This document shows, piece by piece, positions 12,648 through 21,500 of a stretch of 64,000 bases of DNA. The stretch lies in NCBI RefSeq assembly GCF_052857255.1, contig NC_135500.1, positions 54,089,272-54,153,271 of the forward strand, given 5' to 3'. Position numbers and translations under genes: made by a program. Source of the DNA: Amblyomma americanum (taxonomy: Eukaryota > Arthropoda > Arachnida > Ixodida > Ixodidae). The notes below the pieces were generated by a model that was not told the DNA's origin, did no database searches, and saw nothing but the letters and a program-made list of their open reading frames with translations. Every line of letters begins with the position of its first letter. Positions within the stretch are counted from its first letter, which is position 1.

Positions 12648-12959
12648 GCTAACATTCACAGCGCAAGACGAACACGGACACGAGGGGAGACACCACAAAG
12701 CGCCGACTTCAACAAAAGTTTATTGCTGTGCGAGCGACTATATATGGTGTACAGCGGACATGCGCAGCAACGAAAAGGTACAATCATTCATGAGCATCTG
12801 GTAGCGGCGCCACATCGCAAGCGAACACATCATTTTCTGCACACGACAAAAAAAAAGAAAAAACAAAAAGCTAAAAAACCTAAAAAGCAGTACGCGCACA
12901 AGAACGTCGAAGCCATAATACTCATTCCGGAATTCGCAAGATATGCCGCTCCTTATCAC
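12602..12959 (-). repeat. PLE internal pseudo-LTR, minus array
   Basis: This lies between the truncated unit (12960-13167) and the full ORF and overlaps its first codons. It carries the same TATA-like, AATAAA and terminal blocks as the other three copies, so it can serve as 5' leader of the copy 1 ORF and as 3' end of the preceding unit. Confidence 0.85.
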
Positions 12960-13167
12960 TTAACAGCAATGATGGAGTGCTGACACAGTGATCCCTTTTT
13001 TTGCAATCTCTGCAGCCTCAGCAATCTCCCTGGCTGTTTTGCTTATGCACTTGTGAAGGATGGTGGTTCCTCCCAAAGAAGGACCACGTTCCTTGCACTG
13101 TTGGCAATCACGGCAGTGTATGCCGAGATGACGAGATGCCCCGATGAAGCTGTTGTTATGTTCCATG
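12960..13167 (-). pseudogene. PLE copy 0: GIY-YIG C-terminal remnant
   Basis: Only the last 68 codons of a PLE ORF remain, starting at MEHNNSFIGASRHLG and ending ITVSALHHCC. The nuclease catalytic start and the whole reverse transcriptase are missing. It is joined head to head with copy 2 at about 13168 with a two-base (ag) overlap. Its A-tract (12996-13002) has seven A. Confidence 0.9.
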
Positions 13168-13169
13168 AG

Positions 13170-14816
13170 GAAGGGGGCTTTGTGGTGCTTTCGGAGGTCA
13201 TGTATAAAGCGAAAGCAGAGGAAGCTGTGTACTCGGTGTTCGATACAAGAAATGACGTACGTCTAGAGCGTTTAAAGAGTGCGGCAAAAAGATTATGCAG
13301 CTCCATGAATTTGGATAAGCTTGTTAAATCCATAGACAAGGCGGAAAAGGTAAGCTTGGACCTTTTCTTTGCTGCAAAAACTCATAAAGTGGACTGCCCT
13401 CTGCGGGTAATTATCTCTGAAAATGGAACTTGGCAGAAGTCGCTTGCAAGGTTTCTGCAGCAAAATTTAAATTCTCTTACCGTTGACGACCCTTTCAAGG
13501 TGAAGAACTCTGACGAGGTGATCCGATTTCTTAAGGACATGCCCAAGGCGAACCTGTCGGCTTTCTCAGTCGACATTAAAGACCTTTATTATTCGATCCC
13601 GCAGGACAGCCTACTGACCAGTGTAAGGAACTGCATAGACAGACATGGGGTGATTCCGTTTCAAAACAGTAGTGGTTTATCTGTCGATAATTTCCTTGAA
13701 TTGCTTTCAACTTACCTTAAGTCAACATTCGCAGTTTGGGAAGGCACCATCGTCACTCAAAAAAACGGAATATGCATTGGCTCCTGCGTTGCTCCGGTTT
13801 TGAGCGACATTTTTCTAGCGGAGCGGGACCGAGAATTGAAGCGTAGAAGTGAAGGGTCCAGTGTTGTTGGCATCTTCAGATATGTGGATGATTTTCTCGT
13901 TTTCACCGGCACAGAAGATATGTCCAATCAGGCAAACTTGTCTAGTGTTCTGTCTTTGTTTTCTGAATGCCTTCAACCACTAATCTTGACGCATGAACTG
14001 GCTGTGAACAGATTCATCAGATTTCTTGACTTGGGTATTTATTTTTCTGCTAACCATGTGTGCTGGGCTTATGAACCGCGAGGAAACAAACCTGTTCTTC
14101 CTTTTGGTTCAGCCCACTCAAAACTAGTGAAACGTGCGATTGTTAAGTCATGCTTTTGCAGTGCTCTCGAGAAATCGTGCGAGCATAGACTGGAGTCTGC
14201 GTTCCTTAACCAGGTGACCAGGTTGAACAGCTCTGGCTATCCAAGCACACTCTTGTTAGCGGTTGCAGAGAGCTTGCTCAAAGAGTGCAGGGAAGTGGTT
14301 CGTAACCAGGACGGAGCTGACAGAGATTGGAGAAAGAATATGACGGTATTGCCGTACATGCACACCATCGCCCACCAGCTCAAAAAAATAGGAAAAAGGG
14401 CAGGAGTTCATGTGGTCTTTTCCGCACCTGAGAAACTCTCTAAACTATGCAAAAAGGTGAATTCCGCCGTCTCTGTCAGCAACTCCTGCGCTGTTAGGCA
14501 CAGGCAGCCATTTGTGAAGTGCGCGAGAAACGTGGTGTACTCGATTCCATTGCCCTGCGGACGAGCCTACATTGGCCAAACAGGCAGGTGCCTCAACGAG
14601 AGGCTCATGGAACATAACAACAGCTTCATCGGGGCATCTCGTCATCTGGGCATTCACTGCCGTGATTGCCAACAGTGCAAGGAACGTGGTCCTTCTTTGG
14701 GAGGAACCACCATCCTTCACAAGTGCATAAGCAAAACAGCCAGGGAGATTGCTGAGGCTGCAGAGATTGCAAAAAAAAAAGGGATCACTGTGTCAGCACT
14801 CCATCATTGCTGTTAA
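13170..14816 (+). pseudogene. PLE copy 2, 5'-truncated RT plus GIY-YIG
   Basis: The unit starts abruptly at the EGGFVVLSEVMYKAKAEE region of the reverse transcriptase and runs to the C-terminus without stops. The RT catalytic YVDD and the nuclease YIG are present, but about 240 N-terminal residues are absent. The open frame continues upstream into antisense copy 0 sequence only by chance. The protein ends KKKGITVSALHHCC because the A-tract at 14771-14780 has ten A. Its downstream pseudo-LTR supplies the 5' leader of copy 3. Confidence 0.9.
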
Positions 14817-15150
14817 GTGATAAGGAGCGGCATATCTTGCGAATTCCGGAATAAGTATTATGGCTTCGACGTTCTTGTGCGCGTACTGCTTTTTAGGTTT
14901 TTTAGCTTTTTTTTTTGTCGTGTGCAGAAAATGATGTGTTCGCTTGCGATGTGGCGCCGCTACCAGATGCTCATGAATGATTGTACCTTTTCGTTGCTGC
15001 GCATGTCCGCTGTACACCATATATAGTCGCTCGCACAGCAATAAACTTTTGTTGAAGTCGGCGCTTTGTGGTGTCTCCCCTCGTGTCCGTGTTCGTCTTG
15101 CGCTGTGAATGTTAGCATGAAGTACCAACTCGCCCAGCAACTGATTTTAA
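14817..15150 (+). repeat. PLE internal pseudo-LTR, plus array
   Basis: A TATA-like catatatag lies at about 15018-15026 and AATAAA at 15040-15045. The block ggcgctttgtggtgtctccc and the terminal accaactcgcccagc (15124-15137) follow. It overlaps the ATG of the copy 3 ORF at 15117. The two signals lie about 20 bp apart, so the same short segment could act in promotion at one end and 3' processing at the other; that is inference. Confidence 0.85.
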
Positions 15151-17477
15151 GCAAGTTCATTTTTTCTCAGGGCTCTGTCACTCTCAGCGACCAATGTCGC
15201 ATTGTATCTTTGGTAGCGGTGGCCTCATGCAAGGCCAGGTCACTCGGTTTCTGCATCCGCCACAAGGTAACCCCTCCCGATCTTGTGGCACAGTTCGGCG
15301 TCTTGGCACCGCCAAGTAACCACAGCACAAGGATGTGCAAACTCTTGCGCTCAGAATGGCAACGACAAGCCCGTCTCCTCAAAGACCATCTTCGGTTGTG
15401 GTCTGCCTCAGGCGTGAGCCCTGCGAGCGCTGCTTTCCGTTGGCGGAGACTCTCCCTCGAAGTTGACAGGACAACGGAATTTCTATGGCAACAAGCGCTT
15501 CCTTCGCTTCGCAGGATGCTTCCACCAAGGGTGCCGGTTCACGGGAATACTGTCCACATCGTCGGTGATATCCAGCTACCGTCTTATGTGCGACAAGTGC
15601 TCAGCTGCGGACCCAAGTTCGCTGTGGAGCCAAGGAAGACAACCGCGGAACGTTTGGCCATGGTGAGGCAGGTGTCAAGTCTTGCCTCTGGGTCGGAGAA
15701 TGGGAGATGCCTCTCGGAGGGTGTAGATGTTATATCTCGGTGTAAAATCCAGCCTCATAGATTGCCCATCCAGAGAACTGTTTCTTATTTGCGGGATAAT
15801 TCCTTGGCACTCCTTACCGCCGACAAGGAAGGGGGCTTTGTGGTGCTTTCGGAGGTCATGTATAAAGCGAAAGCAGAGGAAGCTGTGTACTCGGTGTTCG
15901 ATACAAGAAATGACGTACGTCTAGAGCGTGTAAAGAGTGCGGCAAAAAGATTATGCAGCTCCATGAATTTGAATAAGCTTGTTAAATCCATAGACAAGGC
16001 GGAAAAGGTAAGCTTGGACCTTTTCTTTGCTGCAAAAACTCATAAAGTGGACTGCCCTCTGCGGGTAATTATCTCTGAAAATGGAACTTGGCAGAAGTCG
16101 CTTGCAAGGTTTCTGCAGCAAAATTTAAATTCTCTTACCGTTGACGACCCTTTCAAGGTGAAGAACTCTGACGAGGTGATCCGATTTCTTAAGGACATGC
16201 CCAAGGCGAACCTGTCGGCTTTCTCAGTCGACATTAAAGACCTTTATTATTCGATCCCGCAGGACAGCCTACTGACCAGTGTAAGGAACTGCATAGACAG
16301 ACATGGGGTGATTCCGTTTCAAAACAGTAGTGGTTTATCTGTCGATAATTTCCTTGAATTGCTTTCAACTTACCTTAAGTCAACATTCGCAGTTTGGGAA
16401 GGCACCATCGTCACTCAAAAAAACGGAATATGCATTGGCTCCTGCGTTGCTCCGGTTTTGAGCGACATTTTTCTAGCGGAGCGGGACCGAGAATTGAAGC
16501 GTAGAAGTGAAGGGTCCAGTGTTGTTGGCATCTTCAGATATGTGGATGATTTTCTCGTTTTCACCGGCACAGAAGATATGTCCAATCAGGCAAACTTGTC
16601 TAGTGTTCTGTCTTTGTTTTCTGAATGCCTTCAACCACTAATCTTGACGCATGAACTGGCTGTGAACAGATTCATCAGATTTCTTGACTTGGGTATTTAT
16701 TTTTCTGCTAACCATGTGTGCTGGGCTTATGAACCGCGAGGAAAGAAACCTGTTCTTCCTTTTGGTTCAGCCCACTCAAAACTAGTGAAACGTGCGATTG
16801 TTAAGTCATGCTTTTGCAGTGCTCTCGAGAAATCGTGCGAGCATAGACTGGAGTCTGCGTTCCTTAACCAGGTGACCAGGTTGAACAGCTCTGGCTATCC
16901 AAGCACACTCTTGTTAGCGGTTGCAGAGAGCTTGCTCAAAGAGAGCAGGGAAGTGGTTCGTAACAAGGACGGAGCTGACAGAGATTGGAGAAAGAATATG
17001 ACGGTATTGCCGCACATGCACACCATCGCCCACCAGCTCAAAAAAATAGGAAAAAGAGCAGGAGTTCATGTGGTCTTTTCCGCACCTGAGAAACTCTCTA
17101 AACTATGCAAAAAGGTGAATTCCGCCGTCTCTGTCAGCAACTCCTGCGCTGTTAGGCACAGGCAGCCATTTGTGAAGTGCGCGAGAAACGTGGTGTACTC
17201 GATTCCATTGCCCTGCGGACGAGCCTACATTGGCCAAACAGGCAGGTGCCTCAACGAGAGGCTCATGGAACATAACAACAGCTTCATCGGGGCATCTCGT
17301 CATCTCGGCATACACTGCCGTGATTGCCAACAGTGCAAGGAACGTGGTCCTTCTTTGGGAGGAACCACCATCCTTCACAAGTGCATAAGCAAAACAGCCA
17401 GGGAGATTGCTGAGGCTGCAGAGATTGCAAAAAAAAAGGGATCACTGTGTCAGCACTCCATCATTGCTGTTAAGTGA
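15117..17477 (+). CDS. PLE reverse transcriptase / GIY-YIG endonuclease, copy 3
   Basis: This is an open frame of 786 codons from ATG at 15117. An N-terminal region of about 230 residues with no motif I recognise comes first. The reverse transcriptase follows, with its catalytic YVDD at residues 475-478 and SCVAPVLSDIF just before it. The GIY-YIG nuclease begins near residue 693 (YSIPLPCGRAYIG; YIG at 704-706), followed by QTGRCLNERL and a Cys/His cluster HCRDCQQC. Domain order and motifs are those of EN-plus Penelope-like elements. No premature stop or frameshift occurs before the A-tract at 17429-17437 (nine A), after which the tail reads GSLCQHSIIAVK. The start was chosen as the first ATG after the TATA-like and AATAAA signals of the pseudo-LTR. 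Confidence 0.92.
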   Translation: MKYQLAQQLILSKFIFSQGSVTLSDQCRIVSLVAVASCKARSLGFCIRHKVTPPDLVAQFGVLAPPSNHSTRMCKLLRSEWQRQARLLKDHLRLWSASGVSPASAAFRWRRLSLEVDRTTEFLWQQALPSLRRMLPPRVPVHGNTVHIVGDIQLPSYVRQVLSCGPKFAVEPRKTTAERLAMVRQVSSLASGSENGRCLSEGVDVISRCKIQPHRLPIQRTVSYLRDNSLALLTADKEGGFVVLSEVMYKAKAEEAVYSVFDTRNDVRLERVKSAAKRLCSSMNLNKLVKSIDKAEKVSLDLFFAAKTHKVDCPLRVIISENGTWQKSLARFLQQNLNSLTVDDPFKVKNSDEVIRFLKDMPKANLSAFSVDIKDLYYSIPQDSLLTSVRNCIDRHGVIPFQNSSGLSVDNFLELLSTYLKSTFAVWEGTIVTQKNGICIGSCVAPVLSDIFLAERDRELKRRSEGSSVVGIFRYVDDFLVFTGTEDMSNQANLSSVLSLFSECLQPLILTHELAVNRFIRFLDLGIYFSANHVCWAYEPRGKKPVLPFGSAHSKLVKRAIVKSCFCSALEKSCEHRLESAFLNQVTRLNSSGYPSTLLLAVAESLLKESREVVRNKDGADRDWRKNMTVLPHMHTIAHQLKKIGKRAGVHVVFSAPEKLSKLCKKVNSAVSVSNSCAVRHRQPFVKCARNVVYSIPLPCGRAYIGQTGRCLNERLMEHNNSFIGASRHLGIHCRDCQQCKERGPSLGGTTILHKCISKTAREIAEAAEIAKKKGSLCQHSIIAVK

Positions 17478-17783
17478 TAAGGAGCGGCATATCTTGCGAA
17501 TTCCGGAATGAGTATTATGGCTTCGACGTTCTTGTGCACGTACTGCTTTTTAGGTTTTTTAGCTTTTTGTTTTTTCTTTTTTTTGTCGTGTGCAGAAAAT
17601 GATGTGTTCGCTAGCGATGTGGCGCCGCTACCAGATGCTCATGAATGATTGTACCTTTTCGTTGCTGCGCATGTCCGCTGTACACCATATATAGTCGCTC
17701 GCACAGCAATAAACTTTTGTTGAAGTCGGCGCTTTGTGGTGTCTCCCCTCGTGTCCGTGTTCGTCTTGCGCTGTGAATGTTAG
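17478..17783 (+). repeat. PLE terminal pseudo-LTR, right end
   Basis: This repeats the 14817 pseudo-LTR but stops at gtgaatgttagcat, about 35 bp short of the left terminus. After it the sequence continues as host DNA from the candidate duplication. Confidence 0.85.
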
Positions 17784-17793
17784 CATCAAGTTC
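17784..17793. repeat. candidate target-site duplication, right
   Basis: catcaagttc matches 9937-9946. The first few bases overlap the pseudo-LTR end (gcatgaag against gcatcaag), so the true boundary may shift by a few bases. Confidence 0.55.
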
Positions 17794-17857
17794 TCACCGG
17801 TTCTCGTGCCAGGTACTCGCTAGACACAAGGAGAAAAGATCGGAAGTGTCCTAGCAG

Positions 17858-17914
17858 CTTGGCCAATCCCCCGCAGTGGGTACGCGTCATTATCTCTTTG
17901 AGGACAACAACAAC
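17858..17914 (+). repeat. LINE 3'-end fragment
   Basis: cttggccaatcccccgcagt and the following gtgggtacgcgtcatta match the 3' end of the LINE at 41778-41830 (cttggccaatccccccca...gtgggtatgtgcc). Here the tail is (caa)n rather than (gaa)n. It is a 3' stub only. Confidence 0.65.
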
Positions 17915-17936
17915 TGTTTTATCCGTCCTTCCTGAA

Positions 17937-18280
17937 GTGGGTAAAGACAAGTAGAAAATTACGGTCAAGGTTTCAAGCCATACCTCCAGCCACGGTTCAA
18001 AGAAGGCTTCCCCTAAGTCTCCGTCTAAGGCTCCAAGCAAGGCCATGAGCAAGGCTTCAAGCATTGCTTCGATCAAGATCCTGAGCAAGGCTGCGTGCAA
18101 TACCCCAATGAAGGTTTCGTGAAAGTCCCCGAGCAATGCTTCGTGCAAGGCTTTCAGAAATGCACCGAGCAAGGCTTCACACAGTGTTCCGTGAAGAGTC
18201 CGAGCAAGGCTGCCAGCAAGGCTACTAGCAAGATGTCAAGCCGGGCACCGAGCAAGATATTTAAGATGACGCAGCGGTAA
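17937..18280 (+). pseudogene. decayed copy of the K-x-x-S repeat gene
   Basis: This aligns by eye with the intact-looking exon at 59413-59837. Its position for the start codon reads GTG instead of ATG (17937-17939). A TAG stop follows within five codons, and a further in-frame TGA occurs near 18119. The encoded tetrapeptide repeats (SKAPSKAMSKASS; SPSKAASKATSKM) are still recognisable, and the end is KMTQR with the same candidate donor cagcg/gtaag. The homology continues into the downstream intron, so this is a DNA-level duplication rather than a retrocopy. Confidence 0.75.
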
Positions 18281-18531
18281 GGCATTATTACCTTCCTAGC
18301 ACAAACGCGTTTGTCATGGGAGGCACGGCGCGGCCGAATCTGCTGTGCAGATAAAATTAAGCGTGTGCTCTGGGAAATGTGGACCGCAATAGCTCAGCAG
18401 CTAGATGACTTCTTTAAGAATAAACGGCTTCGGGTTAGCATTCTATGAAGAAAACCTCCCTCGTTCACTTACTGCGGTCGATAATGTCATTCAAGTGGGA
18501 CCTAACACGGATGCTGTAAAACTTGTTTTAG
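18281..18531 (+). repeat. duplicated intron flank of the repeat gene
   Basis: Patches such as ccgaatctgctgt, aagtgggacctaacac and gatgctgtaaaac match, in order, patches at 59838-60065 (cgaatctattt, caggtgggatctgaag, caagctgtaaata). Spacing is similar, which extends the duplication to roughly 600 bp. Confidence 0.55.
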
Positions 18532-21500
18532 CTTGGCTATGGATAGTTTATCAGAACGGAAGCCACCTTTAGGTGTTCTATACAGGTATAAATTTATGAA
18601 ATAAATGACGGTGAAAAGGTCGGGACGTCGATTGCTGAAATGCTACTGCTGCACTTTTATGCACCAAAAATAAGAAACCCCGCAAGATGTGTTTCCGCCC
18701 AAGTGGGCCTCAAGTGTTAAAGTTGCCTCGCTGTGTTCATCAAAATTAAATGGCTCTTGGCTTAGATGTAGAGAAAACGCATATTCGGAAGAGACGCGTG
18801 CATTAGCTTGTTATTAGAGAAACGATTCGATGCATATTTGCACAGCACACTGGACGCTAAATACGAAAGGGTTCGAAAAGAATGCACATAAATGCTCACT
18901 GTTACACCGTTCCTGAAGGGTGCTAATACCATGCATTCATTCATGAGCTATTCACTGCCCATGAGGTCAAGGCGCAATCTCCTCCAGAGGTTTTAATCAT
19001 TGGAGTTATTGTGAACTGATTCTGCCTTCCAGAATCTGCGAGCATCTTTTCAGTGTTTGGATAATTGCCCTCTACTCGCGAACTTAGCAAATGCAGCCTA
19101 CGCTGCACTGCAATATTTATTTCTTCACTACATCTATGTTTTTATTGGTTTTAGGAGTTCATTTACACGCCACATGTAGTGTGCAAAACACGTAAATAAT
19201 GAAGAAAAAGAACAGGCTTCGCTAGCTAGCTATTGCAGGACAATTCGTCCAGTTGGTCAACAACGTGAATCTAAGGGTGGTACGTGACCATTTAGCTGCT
19301 TTACGACTTGCACAAGTAACGGTTTTGTGTCTTAGTTTTGCAAGTGGTGGCGAAGAACTCGACAAGCAGAAAGGTTTCAAAACTGGGCTCGTATACCGGG
19401 CCGTTCTCTTCTGCTTGCACTATTATACTTTCTCAGTTATGTGAACTGTGGGTCGTAGTTTGGTATCACTGAACCTGCCATGTTGTTTATCTTTCGTAGA
19501 GTAGTTCTTATAGACATAGCGCTAATAAAACCTGCAATTACAGCATTTCTTTTCATTAACAACCTACTTGAAGCCTTTTTCCTTCCTTGATTTTCTATAT
19601 TTCGTTACTTCTTTCCATTTCTTCTGATATATTGCAGTTCCACCGTGCTGAAATTCTTTTTGTGGATAAAAGTATCCGTAAATAAATAAAATATTTTCCT
19701 TGTTTCCTTCTTTTCTTCCTTTATTTTATTTCTTGCTCTTTACTTCATTTCCTGTTTTCCATTAGATATTTTTTTCCTTTTCATTCCTCCCTTGAGATTC
19801 TAGGACGAGATTCTAAGAAGGGAAAAAGCATCTTCAGGAGGAGTGACTGTTTCAAGGAAGCGATTTTTTCAACCGTTAAGGTGCACACCTGGTCAAGCTA
19901 ACGCCGCAATCTTCTCCTCACGCGTGCAGTAAGTGAGTAATTGCACCTCTGGGCTGAAGTCACTGTGGCCTCTAAACCGAAGTTAACGTCTAAAGCCAGA
20001 CCCCTCGGGAATACGAGGGAAATTGTTTCCGTCGGCCTGTCTGAAAGTGTGGCTGTCTACTCAGGCGAGGCAGCGCTGAAATACGACGCCAGCAACGCAG
20101 GCATCTCTTGGTTCAGTCCTGTCACAGAATACTTGCGTCTGTGCAGATTCCTGTGGGAATGAAAGTTTCGCAAGCAAAGTTCGCTTGTGACGTTAGAGTT
20201 GTAGCTGCGGCATGCTGTTACCGCTCACTGGGACTTACTCTTTCGCTTTTCGTGCGTACAGTCAAGATTGGCCAGAGATTGAATTCAGTACCACTGTTAT
20301 GATAGACCAATCCTCGAGACCGAGGAATTCCAGGTTGTTTTTTCTGCTGTTTAATGTGGTCATAAAACATGGTGGTTCAGTGTGATGGTCCAATGTGATT
20401 GTAAATTTCAACTCTGAGGATGTCGCTTAGTACATTTCTATTAAACTTAACGTTTAAATTTGTCTTTTACTCAGCAGTTCTTTTTTTTTCCTTGGTGATT
20501 GGGGGGGAGCGAATTTCCTCCTTTCTCAGGCAAAAAGAGACATCACGAGCAAGCACTGTTTTATAGGCAGGAGTTAGTTTGCTATCAGCACTGAAAACGA
20601 CTCCAGCTCTTCGTACAAAACAATACTGAACTGGAAACTTTATGTATAAGTGGTTACTGACGTTGTGAGAAAATGTGCCTTGATGCACGAGAAGGCTGAC
20701 AATATAATCGGCAATGTTTGAAGAAAATGCGGAAAACAAGATGTCACTAGTAACTTCTAATCTGTTTACAACTTATCACACAGTAAGACACCCACCAGTC
20801 TATCGACGTTTCAAACTCCAGCTAGTTGTTCAAGCAGACTGAATGGAAGCAATCGAGATGAGCAAAATTCACGCAAGCAACACGGCAGGAAGATAGAAGC
20901 GCTTTCAATAAAATGCGTCGCCAATAACACTATTCGCCTCCACATGAAAACTTCATCTTAGAAATCAGTGTGCAGTACTTCGAAACCGAATTCTGTAATT
21001 CACTGCTTGAATTCTCTTCATGTGTATAGGATAGCTTATCAGTCTATTGCCTCGATTGCCGCTAAGTGTACTCGTGCACACTTTCCGTGGAGGCCATGCG
21101 AAGAGGTTAATGTTCTGCCAACTTTTTCAAATAAATTTTAAGGAGATTTTCTTACCTTCCGAAAAAATCTGTACACAATGTGGTCGCTCTTGAGTTTGAG
21201 TGAAAATCTGTTGCCCCAAAACCGGTCTCTCCGGTATGTTTCTGGAAGTGTGATTCGTCCTACTAGGCGGCTGCTGTGCCTATGGTCCGACTGCGCGTTT
21301 CTCTTGTTCGAACAGCACAATGTACGCAACATTCGAAAGCTTAATGCACACTCTGTGAATTGATGCACACTGTTATAGGGTAGCTCCATTATCAACTGCA
21401 CAAGAGGTGGCATTGTAAATGACGAATTCTGTAGTTTAGTTGATATGGCCTACTCAGAGAACGTTTAGGAAGAAATTTCTTCACTAATGTCAGTTTCGTC

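Larger units (their letters stand above)
9947..17783. mobile_element. Penelope-like element, palindromic double-tandem insertion
   Basis: Four PLE units of one family lie here. Reading left from the centre at about 13168 on the minus strand: a 3' remnant of a unit (12960-13167), a pseudo-LTR, a full ORF (12647-10257) and a terminal pseudo-LTR. Reading right from the centre on the plus strand: a 5'-truncated unit (13170-14816), a pseudo-LTR, a full ORF (15117-17477) and a terminal pseudo-LTR. Partial tandem copies forming pseudo-LTRs and attached inverted copies are established habits of Penelope elements. Here both arms have the truncated-plus-full tandem form, giving a near-palindrome of about 7.8 kb. 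Only a handful of substitutions separate the two full ORFs, so the insertion or its duplication is recent. Right and left outer ends differ: the left end keeps about 35 bp more pseudo-LTR sequence. Confidence 0.9.

Noticed and set aside
13053..14816. A single 587-codon gene across the PLE centre
   Set aside because: The first 39 codons are antisense of another PLE unit; the true unit begins at about 13170 and the fused frame is chance.
14817..15150. Hammerhead ribozyme in the PLE pseudo-LTR, as reported for some PLEs
   Set aside because: No CTGANGA...GAAA core was found on either strand by eye.
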